Assembly: GCF_000154785.2 (NCBI RefSeq)
Contig: NC_015729.1
Coordinates: 1 to 63,532, forward strand
Length of the DNA: 63,532 nucleotides
Direction: 5' to 3'
Source: Roseobacter litoralis Och 149
GTDB taxonomy: Bacteria > Pseudomonadota > Alphaproteobacteria > Rhodobacterales > Rhodobacteraceae
Below the pieces are notes generated by a model. It saw only the letters and a program-made list of their open reading frames with translations. It did no database searches and was not told the DNA's origin. The stretch's first letter is position 1. Every line of letters begins with the position of its first letter. The translations under genes and the position numbers were made by a program. Shown here piece after piece: positions 8,542 to 19,169 of the stretch.

Positions 8542-9467
8542 CTATGCGATCGCCATCGCCGGATCTCTGTAGTCTTCACCGTTGCGCATTAGCGCCCATG
8601 TCGTGTGAGCCATGCGGTTGGCCAGCGCTATCGCAACCAGCATCTTCGGCTTGCGCTCCAGCATCCGCGCAAGCCAAGACTCTTCAGGGGCACCTTTGCG
8701 TGAAGCCCACCTAACCACTGCAACAGCGCCGACGATCAGCAACCTTCGGATATCACGCTGGCCCATCTTTGATGTCCGGCCAAGGCGCTCTTTGCCGCCC
8801 CTCGAATGCTGTCTCGGCGTAAGACCAACCTAGGCTGCGAAGTCGCGCACCTTCGAGAAGGTCTCCATCGTCGGTGCTTTCACGTCTGCGCAGTTCAGCA
8901 TCCAAATCCGCAGCCTTTTCGCTCAAACCTGCGATTTGATCCAGAAGCGATCGCGCGAGATACCGCACCGCCGAAGGCAACGCGCCATCGTCGCCATCGA
9001 CAAATGCAGCGAGGCGGCCGACATGGGCAGGACCGACGGGCGCGACAATGCCCTGTTCGGCCAAATGCGCCCGCAAGGCGTTAATCGTCTGGGTGCGCTG
9101 CCGAACAAGGAGATCGCGGGTGCGCTTCGCTCTTCACTGCAACAAACAGCATGGTCGGACGGAACGCTGCTTCTGCGATCGCCTCCGCATCGGCCATGTC
9201 ATTATTTTGACGCTTCACAAAAGGTTTGACGTAAGCAGGCGGGATCAACCTAGCTTCATGACTGAGATCGCCGATCGCCCATCCCCAGTAATAGGCACTC
9301 GCACAGGCCTCCATTGCCACCACGCATGGCGGCTGCTCGCTCAGAAATTTTAACAGCTGGGCACGTGACAATTTGCGCCGGAACACAACCGATCCATCGG
9401 CGCTGGAAGCATGCGCTTAAAATATGTTCTTGGCCAAATCCAGGCCGATAAAGCTAACCTTGTTCAT
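8542..9467 (-). pseudogene. IS110-family transposase relic
   Basis: Reading the minus strand from ATG 9467 (after GAGGAGAAAG) gives MNKVSFIGLDLAKNIF and then an in-frame TAA where the family continues with Gln and AHA. Downstream pieces are typical IS110 (DEDD) transposase: VVAMEACASAYYWG, PPAYVKPFVKRQ, NALRAHLAEQGIV, MGQRDIRRLLIVGA. They lie in different frames because of a small deletion near 9140 and further damage near 8840, including a TAG after VRDFAA. The element cannot make a full transposase. Confidence 0.85.
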
Positions 9468-9629
9468 GAACTTTCTCCTCGTAGAAGGTTTCAACACCCA
9501 TTACATTGGCATATTAGATGTCGCCCCGGGGGCGTTCATCCCATCGCTTACTTATGAGTTGAAAACCGCGCCAAATTTCCTCACCCTGACCGCGCAGAAA
9601 TCTATCCGACGGTACCGACTGGGCAGCGG

Positions 9630-10303
9630 ACTCATAAAACTCGATCCACAGCCTGACCGAGGCGAGTTTGATCATCGACAGGAAGTTTCGTGATGTCTTC
9701 TCATATCGGGTTGCGATGCGGCGGAACGAGGATTTGAGCTTCTTCCAAAGAAGCGCTCGGTCTTGTTGCGCTCGCGGTAGATTTCAGCGTCGAATTCGGC
9801 GGGTAATTTGCAGTTGGATTTTGGCGGAATCACGTCGATCGCACCCTGTTCCCAGATCAATCCCCTGATCCAGTCTGCGTCATATGCTTTGTCTGCCAGC
9901 ACATGTTGGTCAGGTTGTAGGTTGTTCAGTAGCGTTTCGCACGGTGGCGCGTCATGGGCCTCGCCGGGTGTCAATTCATACCGGATCGGCAACCCGTCCT
10001 GATTGGTAAGCGCATGAATTTTTGTCCCTAACCCGCCTCGAGAGCGACCTAAGCACCGGCGCGGGTCTTTTTTGGAGCGTGGTCGCAGAATAATGGGCAC
10101 GCACCGTCGTTCCATCCACCATGACCATATCCACGTTATCAGCGCCGGCGCCGGCTTCCATGATGCGGTCCCAGTGGCCTGCATAGCTCCAACGGTTGAA
10201 ACGGTTATAGATGGTCATCGACCTGCTTTTTGCCGCGTGTCTCATTGGGTAGGACCGCCTTGATGAATTCCCACTCAAGATTGCTCATGTCTGACCGTGC
10301 CAT
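9630..10303 (-). pseudogene. IS5-family transposase relic
   Basis: From ATG 10303 the minus strand reads MARSDMSNLEWEFIKAVLPN. It then loses a middle segment: after RGKKQVDDH it jumps to YNRFNRWSYAGHWDRI in another frame. DMVMVDGTTVRAH, SRGGLGTKIHALT, LADKAYDADW and ERFF follow, again in shifted frames, and the tail RRIATRYEK and LWIEFYES is visible near 9640-9740. At least one internal deletion and two frameshifts make it inactive. Ends are approximate. Confidence 0.8.
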
Positions 10304-10961
10304 TTTTCCGCTCCCGCTTATTGCCATGCGGGAATTGAATCACAAGCCTTTGCCAAAAAGAAGAAATCAATGGGTGTGCTGCCTAGTTCGCGTCGGTCAG
10401 CTCGATTGAAATGGGGAAATTCTTCAGGTAGGTAACCCTCGACGCGCTTCGTCAAAGCCGAGGCACGAAAGCGGACGTTCGTGCGAACTACAGCACCCAT
10501 CAATAAGGGCTATTTTGTTGAAAGACTCCAATTTTTTCGAAAGCCGGTTAAAAAACAGCCATAGAAAGATAGTCGGAAATTTTAACCAGAGGGTCGGCTA
10601 AATCCTCGCTTTGGCGACGTGAAGCGCTCTCATGGTCTCTTCTGCGCAAACCGGCTCAACTATTCAGATGCACCGGTTTCTGGCGAAAAATTGAGGCAGC
10701 AGGCTTTTCGAGTTTTTAACAAAATCGGCTCAGAGCCAGCATACGCCGCGCTTTCGACGAACGGCGGCTTTAACCTTTACGTAGGATTCTCCCCCCTTCG
10801 GTATTCGACGCCCTAAAGGTGGCAGCAATTGTAATGGCTAACAAGATGGCGCCAGATTTGGGCAAGCGGGCATTTGGAGCTGCATATGGCGGCTTTCACG
10901 CGCGGACAGGGTTCGATGGCACGTCGAATTTCAACATATAGAAAACGTGAAATTGTGAGAG
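10304..10961. other. Unassigned stretch between IS relics
   Basis: About 650 bases with no gene I can support. Open frames at 10318-10503 (minus) and 10619-10816 (plus) are short and lack family motifs. The stretch ends at the left inverted repeat of the IS3 element, preceded by GAG, a possible target duplication. Confidence 0.45.
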
Positions 10962-11014
10962 TGAACCGCGCCGGGTTTGCCGGAGGCTCCAACTCATGAG
11001 TAGGATGGAGCATC

Positions 11015-11341
11015 ATGAACAACACATCGAACAAATATTCCCCAGAAGTGCGCGAACGAGCCGTACGGATGGTTTTGGACAATCAAGGTCAGCATGACAG
11101 TCGCTGGTCTGCGATCCTGTCAATTTCTGCGAAGATCGGCTGTGCGCCTCAAACGCTGAACGAATGGGTCAAGAAGGGTGAGGTTGATACCGGCCAGCGC
11201 GGGGGTATCACGATCCAGATGGCCGAGAAGATGAAGGCCCTTGAACGCGAGAACCGCGAGTTGAAACAAGCCAATGAGATCCTTCGCAAAGCCTCTGCGT
11301 ATTTTGCCCAGGCGGAGCTCGACCGCCCGTTCAAGAAATGA
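11015..11341 (+). CDS. IS3-family transposase OrfA
   Basis: 108-residue helix-turn-helix protein of the IS3 element. N-terminal [13 protein letters not shown] and a middle [13 protein letters not shown] are the usual OrfA recognition domain. A leucine-zipper-like C-terminus ([20 protein letters not shown]) follows. The stop overlaps the orfB start in the -1 frame, as expected for the programmed frameshift that makes OrfAB. OrfA itself appears intact. Confidence 0.9.
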   Translation: MNNTSNKYSPEVRERAVRMVLDNQGQHDSRWSAILSISAKIGCAPQTLNEWVKKGEVDTGQRGGITIQMAEKMKALERENRELKQANEILRKASAYFAQAELDRPFKK

Positions 11342-12240
11342 TCCGCTTCATCAACGATCACCGTGCGGACCATGGGGTCGAGCCGATTTGCAGGGTTCTG
11401 CCGATTGCCCCAGCCACTTTCTATGATCATTTGGCCAAGCAGGCTGATCCGTCGCGTCTGTCGGATCGTGCCAAACGTGATGAGCAACTCAAGCCCGAGA
11501 TTGAGCGGGTCTTTGAGGAAAACCTCAAGGTCTATGGTGTGCGCAAAATATGGCACCAGATGCGCAGAGAAGGCTTTGACATTGCACGCTGCACGGTGGC
11601 CCGCCTGATGAAAAACATTGGTATCGAAGGCGTCATTCGTGGCAAGAAGCCACGAACAACCGTACCTGACAAGGCGCTGCCCTGCCCATTGGACCGCGTG
11701 AACCGTCAGTTCCATGCGCCTGCGCCAAACGTACTCTGGGTGAGTGATTTCACCTACGTCGCAACTTGGTAAGGGTTCGTATATGTGGCCTTTGTCATCG
11801 ATATCTTTGCACAGCGCATCGTCGGTTGGCGCGCGAGCCGCACAGCAAACGCTGGCTTTGTTCTCGACGCACTTGAACAGGCCATTCATCAACGCAGGCC
11901 AGCACAGGACCAACTTATGCATCACTCGGACCGTGGCTCGCAATATCTGTCGATCAAGTACACCGAACGGCTGGCCGAAGCCAAAATAGCGCCTTCTGTT
12001 GGCAGTGTTGGAGATTCCTATGACAACGCCCTGGCGGAGACGATCAATGGCCTGTTCAAAGCCGAGGTCATTCACAGGCGCGGACCATGGCGCAGCTTTG
12101 AAGCCGTCGAATATGCCACCCTCGAATGGGTCGACTGGTTCAACAATCGCCGCCTGCTGGAGCCTATCGGGAACATCCCACCAGCCGAAGCAGAGGCAAA
12201 CTTTTATGCAGCTCTGGAAAGATCAGACATGGCCGCGTAA
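11338..12240 (+). pseudogene. IS3-family transposase OrfB, interrupted by TAA
   Basis: DDE integrase domain. The first 144 residues end VLWVSDFTYVATW with an in-frame TAA (11770-11772), and the same frame continues GFVYVAFVIDIFAQRIVGW, HHSDRGSQYLS, GDSYDNALAETI and LEWVDWFNN to 12240. First Asp (WVSDFTYV), second Asp (HSDRGSQ) and Glu (ALAETI) are all present. A single base change, such as AAG to TAA, would explain the break. Without readthrough the enzyme is inactive. Confidence 0.88.
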
Positions 12241-12292
12241 CTAAGACAAATCAGCCTCCGGCAAACCCGGCGCGATTCAGAGGAAGGAAAAG

Positions 12293-12764
12293 ACCTATCA
12301 AAAGAAAGTATAGCTGCGATCAGGCGTTCTTCGTCAGAACGCCCACATGGTAAGCGTCGCTGTGTTGATCGATGCTGGCCCAGCACGCGGCACACACGAC
12401 GCTCGGAAACCTTCATTTTGCAGCGCACATGATCAATGCAGGCCCGCCTACGCGAAAGGCTCAGAAGTTTCCCAATGAGGCCTCCTTCAAGATCAACTTG
12501 TCCAATTTCAGGTCAGAAACCGCACGCCTAAGGTGCTCGTTTTCTTTCTGTAGCCGCTTCAGTTCCTTGAGTTGTTCCGTGCCCATTCCGCCATACTTCT
12601 TCTTCTAGCGGTAATAGGTTTGTTCAGTCACGCTGATGACGGATCGCATCGATTCTTGGTATGCCTTGCACCATCAGAACTTCAACCTGCCGTAACTTCA
12701 CGACAGTCTCTTCCGGCTTGGGTCTCTTAATGACCACTTCAAAGGGGGAAGCTCGGTGTCCCAT
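12293..12764 (-). pseudogene. IS3-family (IS407-like) transposase relic
   Basis: On the minus strand the pieces KRPKPEETVVKLRQVEVLM, ISVTEQTYYR, KKKYGGMGTEQLKELKRLQ, RRAVSDLKLDKLILKEA and KMKVSERRVCRVLGQHRSTQ are recognisable OrfA and OrfB N-terminal segments, separated by stops and a frameshift. The OrfB part ends after LIAAILSFDR, close to the right end of the intact-ended IS3 element. Its catalytic domain is absent. Confidence 0.75.
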
Positions 12765-12953
12765 ACGCCTATTTAACTACAACGAAGTTCTTGATGGCAT
12801 TCAGCTTGCATTCACTCCATGACCTACCTGATATTGAGCAACCTCAAGATGTAGGCTTGAGTCCCATGTCGACTTGAACCAATCGCGAATGGAAACATCA
12901 TGAGCCCCGAAGGCCAAGGTATGCCCGTGCCTTGTGTTGAGTGTGAATGTACC

Positions 12954-14348
12954 TTAGCAAGGCCGATCACGGTATTTACAGTGCTTTTTAAGAAGCTTGA
13001 GCGCTTCGCTACACAAAGCGTAAGCGCTTGCGTGGCTCTTTGTCTCCAGATATAGGCGAAGCTCTGGTGCATTTTTCGAAGAGCGGATATGGATCACATC
13101 CCCGTCTGTAAGAATCATGCGTACTCCATCCATCAGGTCCAGCCTGAGTTCCTCTTTGCCCAATGAGTTTAGAAACGCGGCACGCGCAGCGGGGTATTTT
13201 TGCCATTGCTCGATCAGTCTCTTGCTTTTGTCTGGGTCCAGGCCTTGAAGGCGGTCTGCTATCGTAACGACAGGCGGCTCCTGGCTGACGCGAGCGGCAA
13301 TGCTTTTGCGTCCCGCATAAAGCGTCATGACGATGGGCAGTGTGCAGTCGCGTGTTAACAGTGCGGGGATCGGGCCTGTCGGCCCCATGGCGTCAAACCC
13401 CAGCAGGAAACCTCCATTTGCTTCATAGCCCACAATGCGGCCCTGCGCATTTTCCATGGCAGCGATGACGAAAGGCGATCCGATACGTGTCAGGTGTACT
13501 GCATCAAAGCCCTTCTGCGTCACTCCGCTGTTGGAGGAGATCGGGGTGGCGATAACCTCGGCCCCCAGCGCCTCTGCGGTGATCTGGCCCAGGATGTCGC
13601 CAGGTACGATGCGTCCGGTCTCATCTGCTAGTAGGGGGCGGTCAGAATCCCCGTCGGTAGAAATCAGCGCATTAAGACCATGACCTTTGACCCACATTTT
13701 TATCTGCGCACGCACTTCTGGATCCACGGCTTCGGTATCGACCGGAATAAAATCATCAGAGCGGCCAAGCTCGATGACCTCGGCCCCGAGTTCCGTTATG
13801 ATCTGTATCAGCGCGTCGCGCCCCACGGCACTGTGGGTATAGACGCCGATGCGTTGACCGCTCAACGCCTTTGGTCCGAAGGCATCAATGTAGCGCGAGA
13901 CATAGGCCTGCAAGGCGCTGCTGTCTGTACTGAGTGGGCCGCCGGGAGTACCCTGTGGCGAGGGTACATCCGGCAGATGCTGCATGATTGTCTCCTCATC
14001 CGCTTTGGTGATTTCGCCTGTGACAGTATAGAATTTTAGCCCGTTTCGGTCTGCCGGGATATGGCTGCCGGTGACCATCACCGCCCCGCCGCCGGCTGTT
14101 TGTGCGGCTAAGGCAAGGGCGGGTGTGGGCAGCGTACCACAATCAATGACACGAACGCCACTCGCGCGGGCCGCTTCGATCACATTATTCGCAATCCGTG
14201 GCGACGATGGCCGCAGGTCGCGCCCGACGCAAAGAACACTTCTTGTGTCACAGGCCATCAGAAAGGCCTGCACATAAGATGCGATCAGCGTGGGTGTCAT
14301 GCCCGTGACCAGCCCGCGCAGCCCGCTTGTTCCGAACTTCACTGTCAT
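12954..14348 (-). CDS. Phosphomannomutase / phosphohexomutase
   Basis: Cytosolic alpha-D-phosphohexomutase of 464 residues, expected to convert mannose-6-P to mannose-1-P for ManC. The N-terminus FGTSGLRG is the family start. The phosphoserine loop [11 protein letters not shown] puts the catalytic serine at residue 95, and the metal-binding loop DGDSDR is at 232-237. Its ATG overlaps the rmlA stop by 4 bases (ATGA), so it is the last gene of the rmlC-B-D-A operon and translationally coupled. Phosphoglucosamine or phosphoglucomutase activity cannot be excluded from sequence. The gap downstream to 12764 shows nothing. Confidence 0.88.
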   Translation of the reverse strand: MTVKFGTSGLRGLVTGMTPTLIASYVQAFLMACDTRSVLCVGRDLRPSSPRIANNVIEAARASGVRVIDCGTLPTPALALAAQTAGGGAVMVTGSHIPADRNGLKFYTVTGEITKADEETIMQHLPDVPSPQGTPGGPLSTDSSALQAYVSRYIDAFGPKALSGQRIGVYTHSAVGRDALIQIITELGAEVIELGRSDDFIPVDTEAVDPEVRAQIKMWVKGHGLNALISTDGDSDRPLLADETGRIVPGDILGQITAEALGAEVIATPISSNSGVTQKGFDAVHLTRIGSPFVIAAMENAQGRIVGYEANGGFLLGFDAMGPTGPIPALLTRDCTLPIVMTLYAGRKSIAARVSQEPPVVTIADRLQGLDPDKSKRLIEQWQKYPAARAAFLNSLGKEELRLDLMDGVRMILTDGDVIHIRSSKNAPELRLYLETKSHASAYALCSEALKLLKKHCKYRDRPC

Positions 14349-15235
14349 AACGTGCTTAGGTAAGTACCGTAGGTGTTCTTGGCATATTTGGCTGCCTCGC
14401 GGTCAAGGTCCGCTCGAGTGATCCAGCCCAGATCAAAGGCGATCTCCTCGAGGCAACCGATCTGCTGGCCCTGACGCTGTTCGATGGTTCGCACGAAGTT
14501 TCCCGCATCAAGAAGGCTGTGGTGGGTTCCAGTGTCAAGCCAGGCATAGCCGCGCCCCATACGCTTAACTGTCAGAGTCTGTTCGTTCAGGTAGAACTCC
14601 AGTAGGGTGGTAATTTCGAACTCGCCGCGGGCTGAGGGTTTGACCATGTGCGCCTTTTCTGGCGCTGTCCCATCAACAAAATAGAGTCCCGTGACCGCAA
14701 AATTTGAGGGTGGAACCGGGGGTTTTTCGATGATTCCCCTGACGACGCCGTTATCGTCGAAATCCACAACACCGTAGCGTTCGGGATCCGTAACCTGATA
14801 GCCAAAGACTGTGGCACCAACGGATTGTGTATCTGCTGCCGCTATTAGTTCGGGGAGCCCGTGCCCAAAGAAGATATTGTCTCCCAATACCAGCGCAGAT
14901 GGGCTGCCGGCCAGAAACTCTTCGGCGAGAATAAAGGCTTGCGCCAGCCCATCGGGTGAGGGCTGCACAATGTAGGTGAGTGTGATTCCCCATTGAGATC
15001 CATCTCCCAGCATACGTTGAAACTGCGCTTGGTCCTGGGGTGTTGTAATCATCGCGATCTCTCGGATTCCCGCCAGCATCAGCACGGACAAGGGATAATA
15101 GATCATTGGCTTGTCATAGATCGGCAATAGCTGTTTAGAGACCCCCAGCGTGATAGGGTAGAGCCGCGTACCGGAGCCGCCTGCCAGAATGATGCCTTTG
15201 CGCTTCGTCTGGGTGTGATCATTTGGGGGATGCAT
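14345..15235 (-). CDS. rmlA: Glucose-1-phosphate thymidylyltransferase
   Basis: First enzyme of dTDP-L-rhamnose synthesis: glucose-1-P plus dTTP gives dTDP-glucose. The 296-residue protein has the nucleotidyltransferase signature GGSGTRLYP at 19-27, then [18 protein letters not shown], and LGDNIFFG in the middle, all standard for RmlA. The gene lies 13 bases after rmlD in the same direction and overlaps the phosphomannomutase start by 4 bases. Length and motifs are complete. Confidence 0.96.
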   Translation of the reverse strand: MHPPNDHTQTKRKGIILAGGSGTRLYPITLGVSKQLLPIYDKPMIYYPLSVLMLAGIREIAMITTPQDQAQFQRMLGDGSQWGITLTYIVQPSPDGLAQAFILAEEFLAGSPSALVLGDNIFFGHGLPELIAAADTQSVGATVFGYQVTDPERYGVVDFDDNGVVRGIIEKPPVPPSNFAVTGLYFVDGTAPEKAHMVKPSARGEFEITTLLEFYLNEQTLTVKRMGRGYAWLDTGTHHSLLDAGNFVRTIEQRQGQQIGCLEEIAFDLGWITRADLDREAAKYAKNTYGTYLSTL

Positions 15236-15248
15236 CGGATGGTTCCTC

Positions 15249-16094
15249 TCAGGTGTTCAGATCGGCAACGACCTGCGCCAAACCACGGCGCCAGTCGGGG
15301 CGCGCTATGCCAAAGGTGGCAGTGGTCATGCGACAATCGAGTCGCGAGTTTGCCGGGCGTTTTGCGCTGGTTGAATAGGCAGTGGTGGGAATGTCGGTCA
15401 CATCGACTGACAGCCCGCTTTGCGCAAAGATTTCGCGCGCGAAATTGGCCCAACTGACATCCGGAGCCCCGCTGAAATGGTAGGTGCCTGATTTTGTGGG
15501 GTCCTCGGTGAGCGCCCGCGCAATGCGCATGCAGGCCGCTGCAATATCGCGTGCGGGTGTAGGCCCACCAATCTGATCCGCTACGATATTCAGCGCGTCC
15601 CGCTCTGCCCCGAGACGAAGCATTGTTTTCACAAAGTTGGTTCCATGGGCCGAAAATACCCAGGCCGTCCGCAGGATAGCATGTGTCCCGCCAGTGGCAG
15701 TTATACCCTTTTCTCCACCCAACTTGCTGGACCCGTAGACCCCTAGAGGACCGGTGGCATCATCAGGTTTCCAAGGTGTGGTGCCGGAGCCGTCAAATAC
15801 GTAATCGGTGGAAATATGTACCAAAGGGATACCTCGCGTCGCTGCTGCTGCGGCCATCGCTGTGGGGGCCATGGCGTTGACGATCATTGCGGTGTCTCGA
15901 TCCTCTTCGGAGCGGTCCACGGCCGTGTAGGCGGCGGCATTGATCACAACATCCATGTCCGCTTGCGCAATCACCGCCTCGCAGGCTCTAGGATTGGTCA
16001 GATCCGCATCTCTGCGCCCAAGACAGGTCACTCCATCAAATTGCGCCAGTTCCGTAGCTAGCTGGCCTGTCTGGCCAAAGACCAGAACCTTCAT
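15249..16094 (-). CDS. rmlD: dTDP-4-dehydrorhamnose reductase
   Basis: Last step of dTDP-L-rhamnose formation, an NADPH-dependent reduction. The Rossmann motif GQTGQLA is at residues 7-13, STDYVFDG is in the middle, and [10 protein letters not shown] holds the catalytic Tyr and Lys. The open frame runs to 16172, but MKVLVFGQ at 16094 is the family start, giving 281 residues. That ATG overlaps the rmlB stop (ATGA), which points to translational coupling. Confidence 0.95.
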   Translation of the reverse strand: MKVLVFGQTGQLATELAQFDGVTCLGRRDADLTNPRACEAVIAQADMDVVINAAAYTAVDRSEEDRDTAMIVNAMAPTAMAAAAATRGIPLVHISTDYVFDGSGTTPWKPDDATGPLGVYGSSKLGGEKGITATGGTHAILRTAWVFSAHGTNFVKTMLRLGAERDALNIVADQIGGPTPARDIAAACMRIARALTEDPTKSGTYHFSGAPDVSWANFAREIFAQSGLSVDVTDIPTTAYSTSAKRPANSRLDCRMTTATFGIARPDWRRGLAQVVADLNT

Positions 16095-17182
16095 GCACGC
16101 GCTCCTAAGCGCTGGCCCACGCCGTCGCGGTTCTGCAGTGCAGACCACCAGTCCTCGTTGTCGAGATACCACTGCACGGTCCGCTCCAGCCCTTCCGACA
16201 GCGTTACCGAAGGCCGCCAGCCCAGTTCCGTGGCGATGCGCGTGGGGTCGATCGCATAGCGTAGGTCATGGCCTGGACGGTCTGTAACAAAAGTAATCTG
16301 ATCCGCATAGGAGAGCCTATTTTGCTCTGCCGCTTTGTCACCTGAGGGCGTGGTTTTGGGTCGTTTAGTGTCTAGTATGGCGCAGATCATGCGAACTATA
16401 TCGATATTCTTCGCCTCGTTCTTGCCACCAATGTTATAGCTGCGCCCCACTGTGCCGTTTTGCAGCACAGTCAGCAACGCATCTGCGTGATCCTCCACAT
16501 AGAGCCAGTCGCGCACGTTCTCGCCTTTGCCGTAGACGGGGATTGGTGCGCCGCGAAGGGCGTTCAGGATCACTACGGGAATTAGTTTTTCCGGAAAATG
16601 GTAAGGCCCGTAGTTGTTGGAGCAATTGGTCATGAGGATGGGTAACCCGTAGGTCTCGCCCCAGGCGCACACCAGATGATCGCTCGCGGCCTTTGATGCC
16701 GAATAGGGTGAGCGCGGGTCGTAGGGCGTGAGTTCCGTGAACTGTCCGGTCTCGCCCAGCGAACCGAATACCTCATCTGTAGAGATATGATGGAAGCGGA
16801 ACCCTTGCGGTTTACCCTGCGCTGTCCAATAGGCCCGCGCGGCTTCCAGCAGATGATAGGTGCCGGTGATGTTCGTTTCGATAAAATCGCCTGGCCCGTC
16901 GATGGACCTGTCCACATGGCTTTCCGCGGCCAGATGCATCACGGCGTCGGGCTTATGCGTCGTAAATACCCGGTCTAGCGCTGCGCGATCGCGAATATCG
17001 GCCTGTTCAAAGACATAGCAGGGGTCATCCGCCACGTGCGCCACATTATCGAGACAGGCCGCATAGGTCAGCGCATCGAAGTTCACGACATGGTGCCCCT
17101 GTGCGATGGCCTGTCGTACCACTGCGGAGCCAATGAACCCCGCCCCACCTGTCACCAAGAGTTTTATGGATTCATTCTTCAT
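16091..17182 (-). CDS. rmlB: dTDP-glucose 4,6-dehydratase
   Basis: Second enzyme of the rhamnose pathway: NAD-dependent conversion of dTDP-glucose to the 4-keto-6-deoxy sugar. TGGAGFIGS near the N-terminus binds [12 protein letters not shown] follows, STDEVFG carries the catalytic Thr-Asp-Glu, and YSASKAASD holds the Tyr-Lys pair. Start M at 17182 (MKNESIKLL) fits; the open frame itself extends 45 bases further up, inside rmlC. It overlaps the rmlC end by 11 bases and rmlD by 4. About 363 residues, normal length. Confidence 0.96.
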   Translation of the reverse strand: MKNESIKLLVTGGAGFIGSAVVRQAIAQGHHVVNFDALTYAACLDNVAHVADDPCYVFEQADIRDRAALDRVFTTHKPDAVMHLAAESHVDRSIDGPGDFIETNITGTYHLLEAARAYWTAQGKPQGFRFHHISTDEVFGSLGETGQFTELTPYDPRSPYSASKAASDHLVCAWGETYGLPILMTNCSNNYGPYHFPEKLIPVVILNALRGAPIPVYGKGENVRDWLYVEDHADALLTVLQNGTVGRSYNIGGKNEAKNIDIVRMICAILDTKRPKTTPSGDKAAEQNRLSYADQITFVTDRPGHDLRYAIDPTRIATELGWRPSVTLSEGLERTVQWYLDNEDWWSALQNRDGVGQRLGARA

Positions 17183-17735
17183 AGACGAAAGGGCTGTGAA
17201 AGTCGGCCAGACTGGGGGCCGTGGCATCTTTTTTCGATAGAATAGGCTCTAAATTGCCCAGACCCCAGTCGATCCCGATTTGGAGGCAATCAAAGCGTAT
17301 CCCTCGGTCTAAGTCAGGTGCATAGTAATCGGAGCATTTATAAATGATCTCGGTATTGGGCGCCTGTGTCGCGAAGCCATGCAGAAACCCTGCGGGAATC
17401 AGAAGCTGTTTGCCATTCTCGAAACTCAACTGTTCGCCTACCCATTGCCCGTATGTCGGCGAGCCGCGCCGGATATCGACGGCGACGTCAAAAAGCACCC
17501 CACGCCCGCAGCGCACCAGCTTGGCTTGCGCATGGGGGGGGGACTGAAAATGCAGCCCTCGCACTGTACCTGGCTGCCGTGACATGGAATGATTATCCTG
17601 CACCCATTTGAAATCAAAGCCTTGTTCAGCCGCCGCGCGTTGGCTCCAGCTTTCACTGAAAAAACCGCGTGCATCGCTAAATCTATGCGGTGTCAGAACA
17701 AAAATACCAGGTAGTTTGGTTTCTTTAATCTTCAA
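17172..17735 (-). CDS. rmlC: dTDP-4-dehydrorhamnose 3,5-epimerase (TTG start)
   Basis: Cupin-fold epimerase acting after RmlB. The 187-residue protein has the family N-terminus [16 protein letters not shown] and [10 protein letters not shown], then [19 protein letters not shown] with the catalytic His, and [14 protein letters not shown]. No ATG or GTG is in frame near the expected start; the first usable codon is TTG at 17735, preceded by GAGGATGAAGAG, so translation probably begins at TTG and may limit operon output. First gene of rmlC-B-D-A-phosphomannomutase. A tract of eight G lies at codons for FQSPP (17525-17533). Confidence 0.93.
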   Translation of the reverse strand: MKIKETKLPGIFVLTPHRFSDARGFFSESWSQRAAAEQGFDFKWVQDNHSMSRQPGTVRGLHFQSPPHAQAKLVRCGRGVLFDVAVDIRRGSPTYGQWVGEQLSFENGKQLLIPAGFLHGFATQAPNTEIIYKCSDYYAPDLDRGIRFDCLQIGIDWGLGNLEPILSKKDATAPSLADFHSPFVYEE

Positions 17736-17952
17736 CTCTTCATCCTCATTTAACCCAATGCTTGATATATCGTATGCCGTTTTTATTAAAGGTATAATTG
17801 GATTAGAATTCTTTCCAGATTCTGTCAGATGATCTTTGTGGCAAACACTCTCTGCAAACGTCCGGTTTCCAGGGTGCAGAAAAAACAGACCTCTGAATTG
17901 AGTCTCTCAATGATAATACTGGTCAGCTCCAGATCTTTGCATGCTGAAAGTA
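17736..17952 (-). promoter_or_regulatory. Likely promoter region of the rml operon
   Basis: 217 AT-rich bases between galE, which is read in the same direction, and rmlC. The gap makes an rml operon promoter here likely. I cannot pick a firm -35/-10 pair. Confidence 0.35.
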
Positions 17953-18936
17953 TCAGCCATGATACCCGTTCGGACGCGCCTTATGCCAGGCCCAGGCCGT
18001 GGCGATGTTCGCGTCGATATCGGTGTATTGCGGCTCCCAGCCCAGTTTTGTCTTGATTTTGGTCGGATCGGCCACCAACTTGGGTGGATCACCCGGGCGG
18101 CGCGCGACGACCTCGCGGGCAATGGACTGGCCCGCGACCCGTTCGCAGGCCTCGATGATCTGCATGACCGACTGCCCGATGCCGGTGCCGATGTTGAACA
18201 CCTCATCGGTGCCGACCTCGGTTGCCTCAATTGCCAGCAAGTGGGCCGATGCCAGATCGTGTGTATGCACATAGTCGCGGATGCATGTGCCATCCGGGGT
18301 CGGGTAGTCTTCGCCAAAGACCATGATCTTGTTGCGTTGGCTGAGCGGCACCTGCAGCACTAGGGGGATCAGGTGGCTTTCCGGAGTGTGATCCTCACCA
18401 TGGCGGCCATTTGCATCTGCGCCCGAAGCATTGAAATACCGCAGCAGTGTGAACCCCATGTCATAGGCATGGGCGAAATCGCGGATCATCCATTCAGCGG
18501 CCAGTTTGGTGCGGGCATAGGGTGAAAAAGGATCAAGCGGCGTGGCTTCGGACATGGTATCGGAATCGGCCATGCCATATGCGGCACAGGTCGAAGAGAA
18601 GAGCATCCGCGGCACGTCTGCTGCGCGCATCGCATTGAGAAGGCTCAGCGTGCCGCCCACATTGTTGCGGTAATAAAGTTCGGGGTTCTGAACGCTTTCA
18701 CCTACATATGTGGCGGCAGCAAAATGCATGACGGCATCGGCACCAAAATCGCGCAGCGTGTTGGTCAGTAGCTCTGTATCGGCGATGTCACCCTGCACGA
18801 TAGGGTGGCCTTCCACGGCTTGCGCATGACCCATGGTCAGATTGTCATAGGCCATCACCTCGTGGCCTTGTTCTGCAACGTAACGCAAACAGGCGCTGCC
18901 CACGTAGCCAGCACCGCCGGTAATCAGAATTTTCAT
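17953..18936 (-). CDS. galE: UDP-glucose 4-epimerase
   Basis: Interconverts UDP-glucose and UDP-galactose. TGGAGYVGS at the N-terminus binds NAD, FAAATYVGES follows, SSTCAAYG carries the catalytic Ser-Thr region, and YARTKLAAE holds Tyr and Lys. The open frame begins at 19029, but MKILITGG at 18936, preceded by GAGGAACAGGC, is the proper start and gives 327 residues, as usual. It lies upstream of the rml operon, separated by about 217 bases. Divergent from the epimerase gene at 19170. Confidence 0.94.
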   Translation of the reverse strand: MKILITGGAGYVGSACLRYVAEQGHEVMAYDNLTMGHAQAVEGHPIVQGDIADTELLTNTLRDFGADAVMHFAAATYVGESVQNPELYYRNNVGGTLSLLNAMRAADVPRMLFSSTCAAYGMADSDTMSEATPLDPFSPYARTKLAAEWMIRDFAHAYDMGFTLLRYFNASGADANGRHGEDHTPESHLIPLVLQVPLSQRNKIMVFGEDYPTPDGTCIRDYVHTHDLASAHLLAIEATEVGTDEVFNIGTGIGQSVMQIIEACERVAGQSIAREVVARRPGDPPKLVADPTKIKTKLGWEPQYTDIDANIATAWAWHKARPNGYHG

Positions 18937-19169
18937 GCCTGTTCCTCGCTCAAATACAGTTTGCAGCCCGTACGTTATGCCCCACGTTGCCTTTGTTGCA
19001 GCTCTTAGCATGTGAAATAGCGTTGCCAAAGCCCGTCTTCACAAGAATTCTATGATAGTTTGCGCGGTTTCCCGCCAATCTGTCCCAGGATTCTACTGCC
19101 CCGAAAAATTCAATGTGGCGTACTTTTCGGCTTTCTATCAATCCGGTTTTGCGCCATCACTCCGGCATC

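Larger units (their letters stand above)
10962..12279 (+). mobile_element. IS3-family insertion sequence, complete ends
   Basis: Terminal inverted repeats of 27 bp at 10962-10988 and 12253-12279 match at 26 positions (TGAACCGCGCCGGGTTTGCC... against TGAATCGCGCC...). The base triplet GAG on each side (10959-10961 and 12280-12282) fits the short target duplications of IS3 elements. Inside are orfA and an overlapping orfB. The 1318-bp length is normal. orfB carries one in-frame stop, so the copy is probably silent, although its ends are well preserved. Confidence 0.9.

Noticed and set aside
9424..9693. 89-residue plus-strand frame
   Set aside because: It covers the start of the IS110 relic on the other strand and the spacer to the IS5 relic; no independent features.
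10813..11082. Minus-strand frame across the IS3 left end
   Set aside because: It crosses the inverted repeat into orfA, so it is not a real gene.
17525..17533. G8 run in rmlC as a second phase-variation tract
   Set aside because: Eight bases or so, and it encodes the conserved FQSPP of RmlC, so it is explained by protein conservation; weaker case than the 12-base tract.
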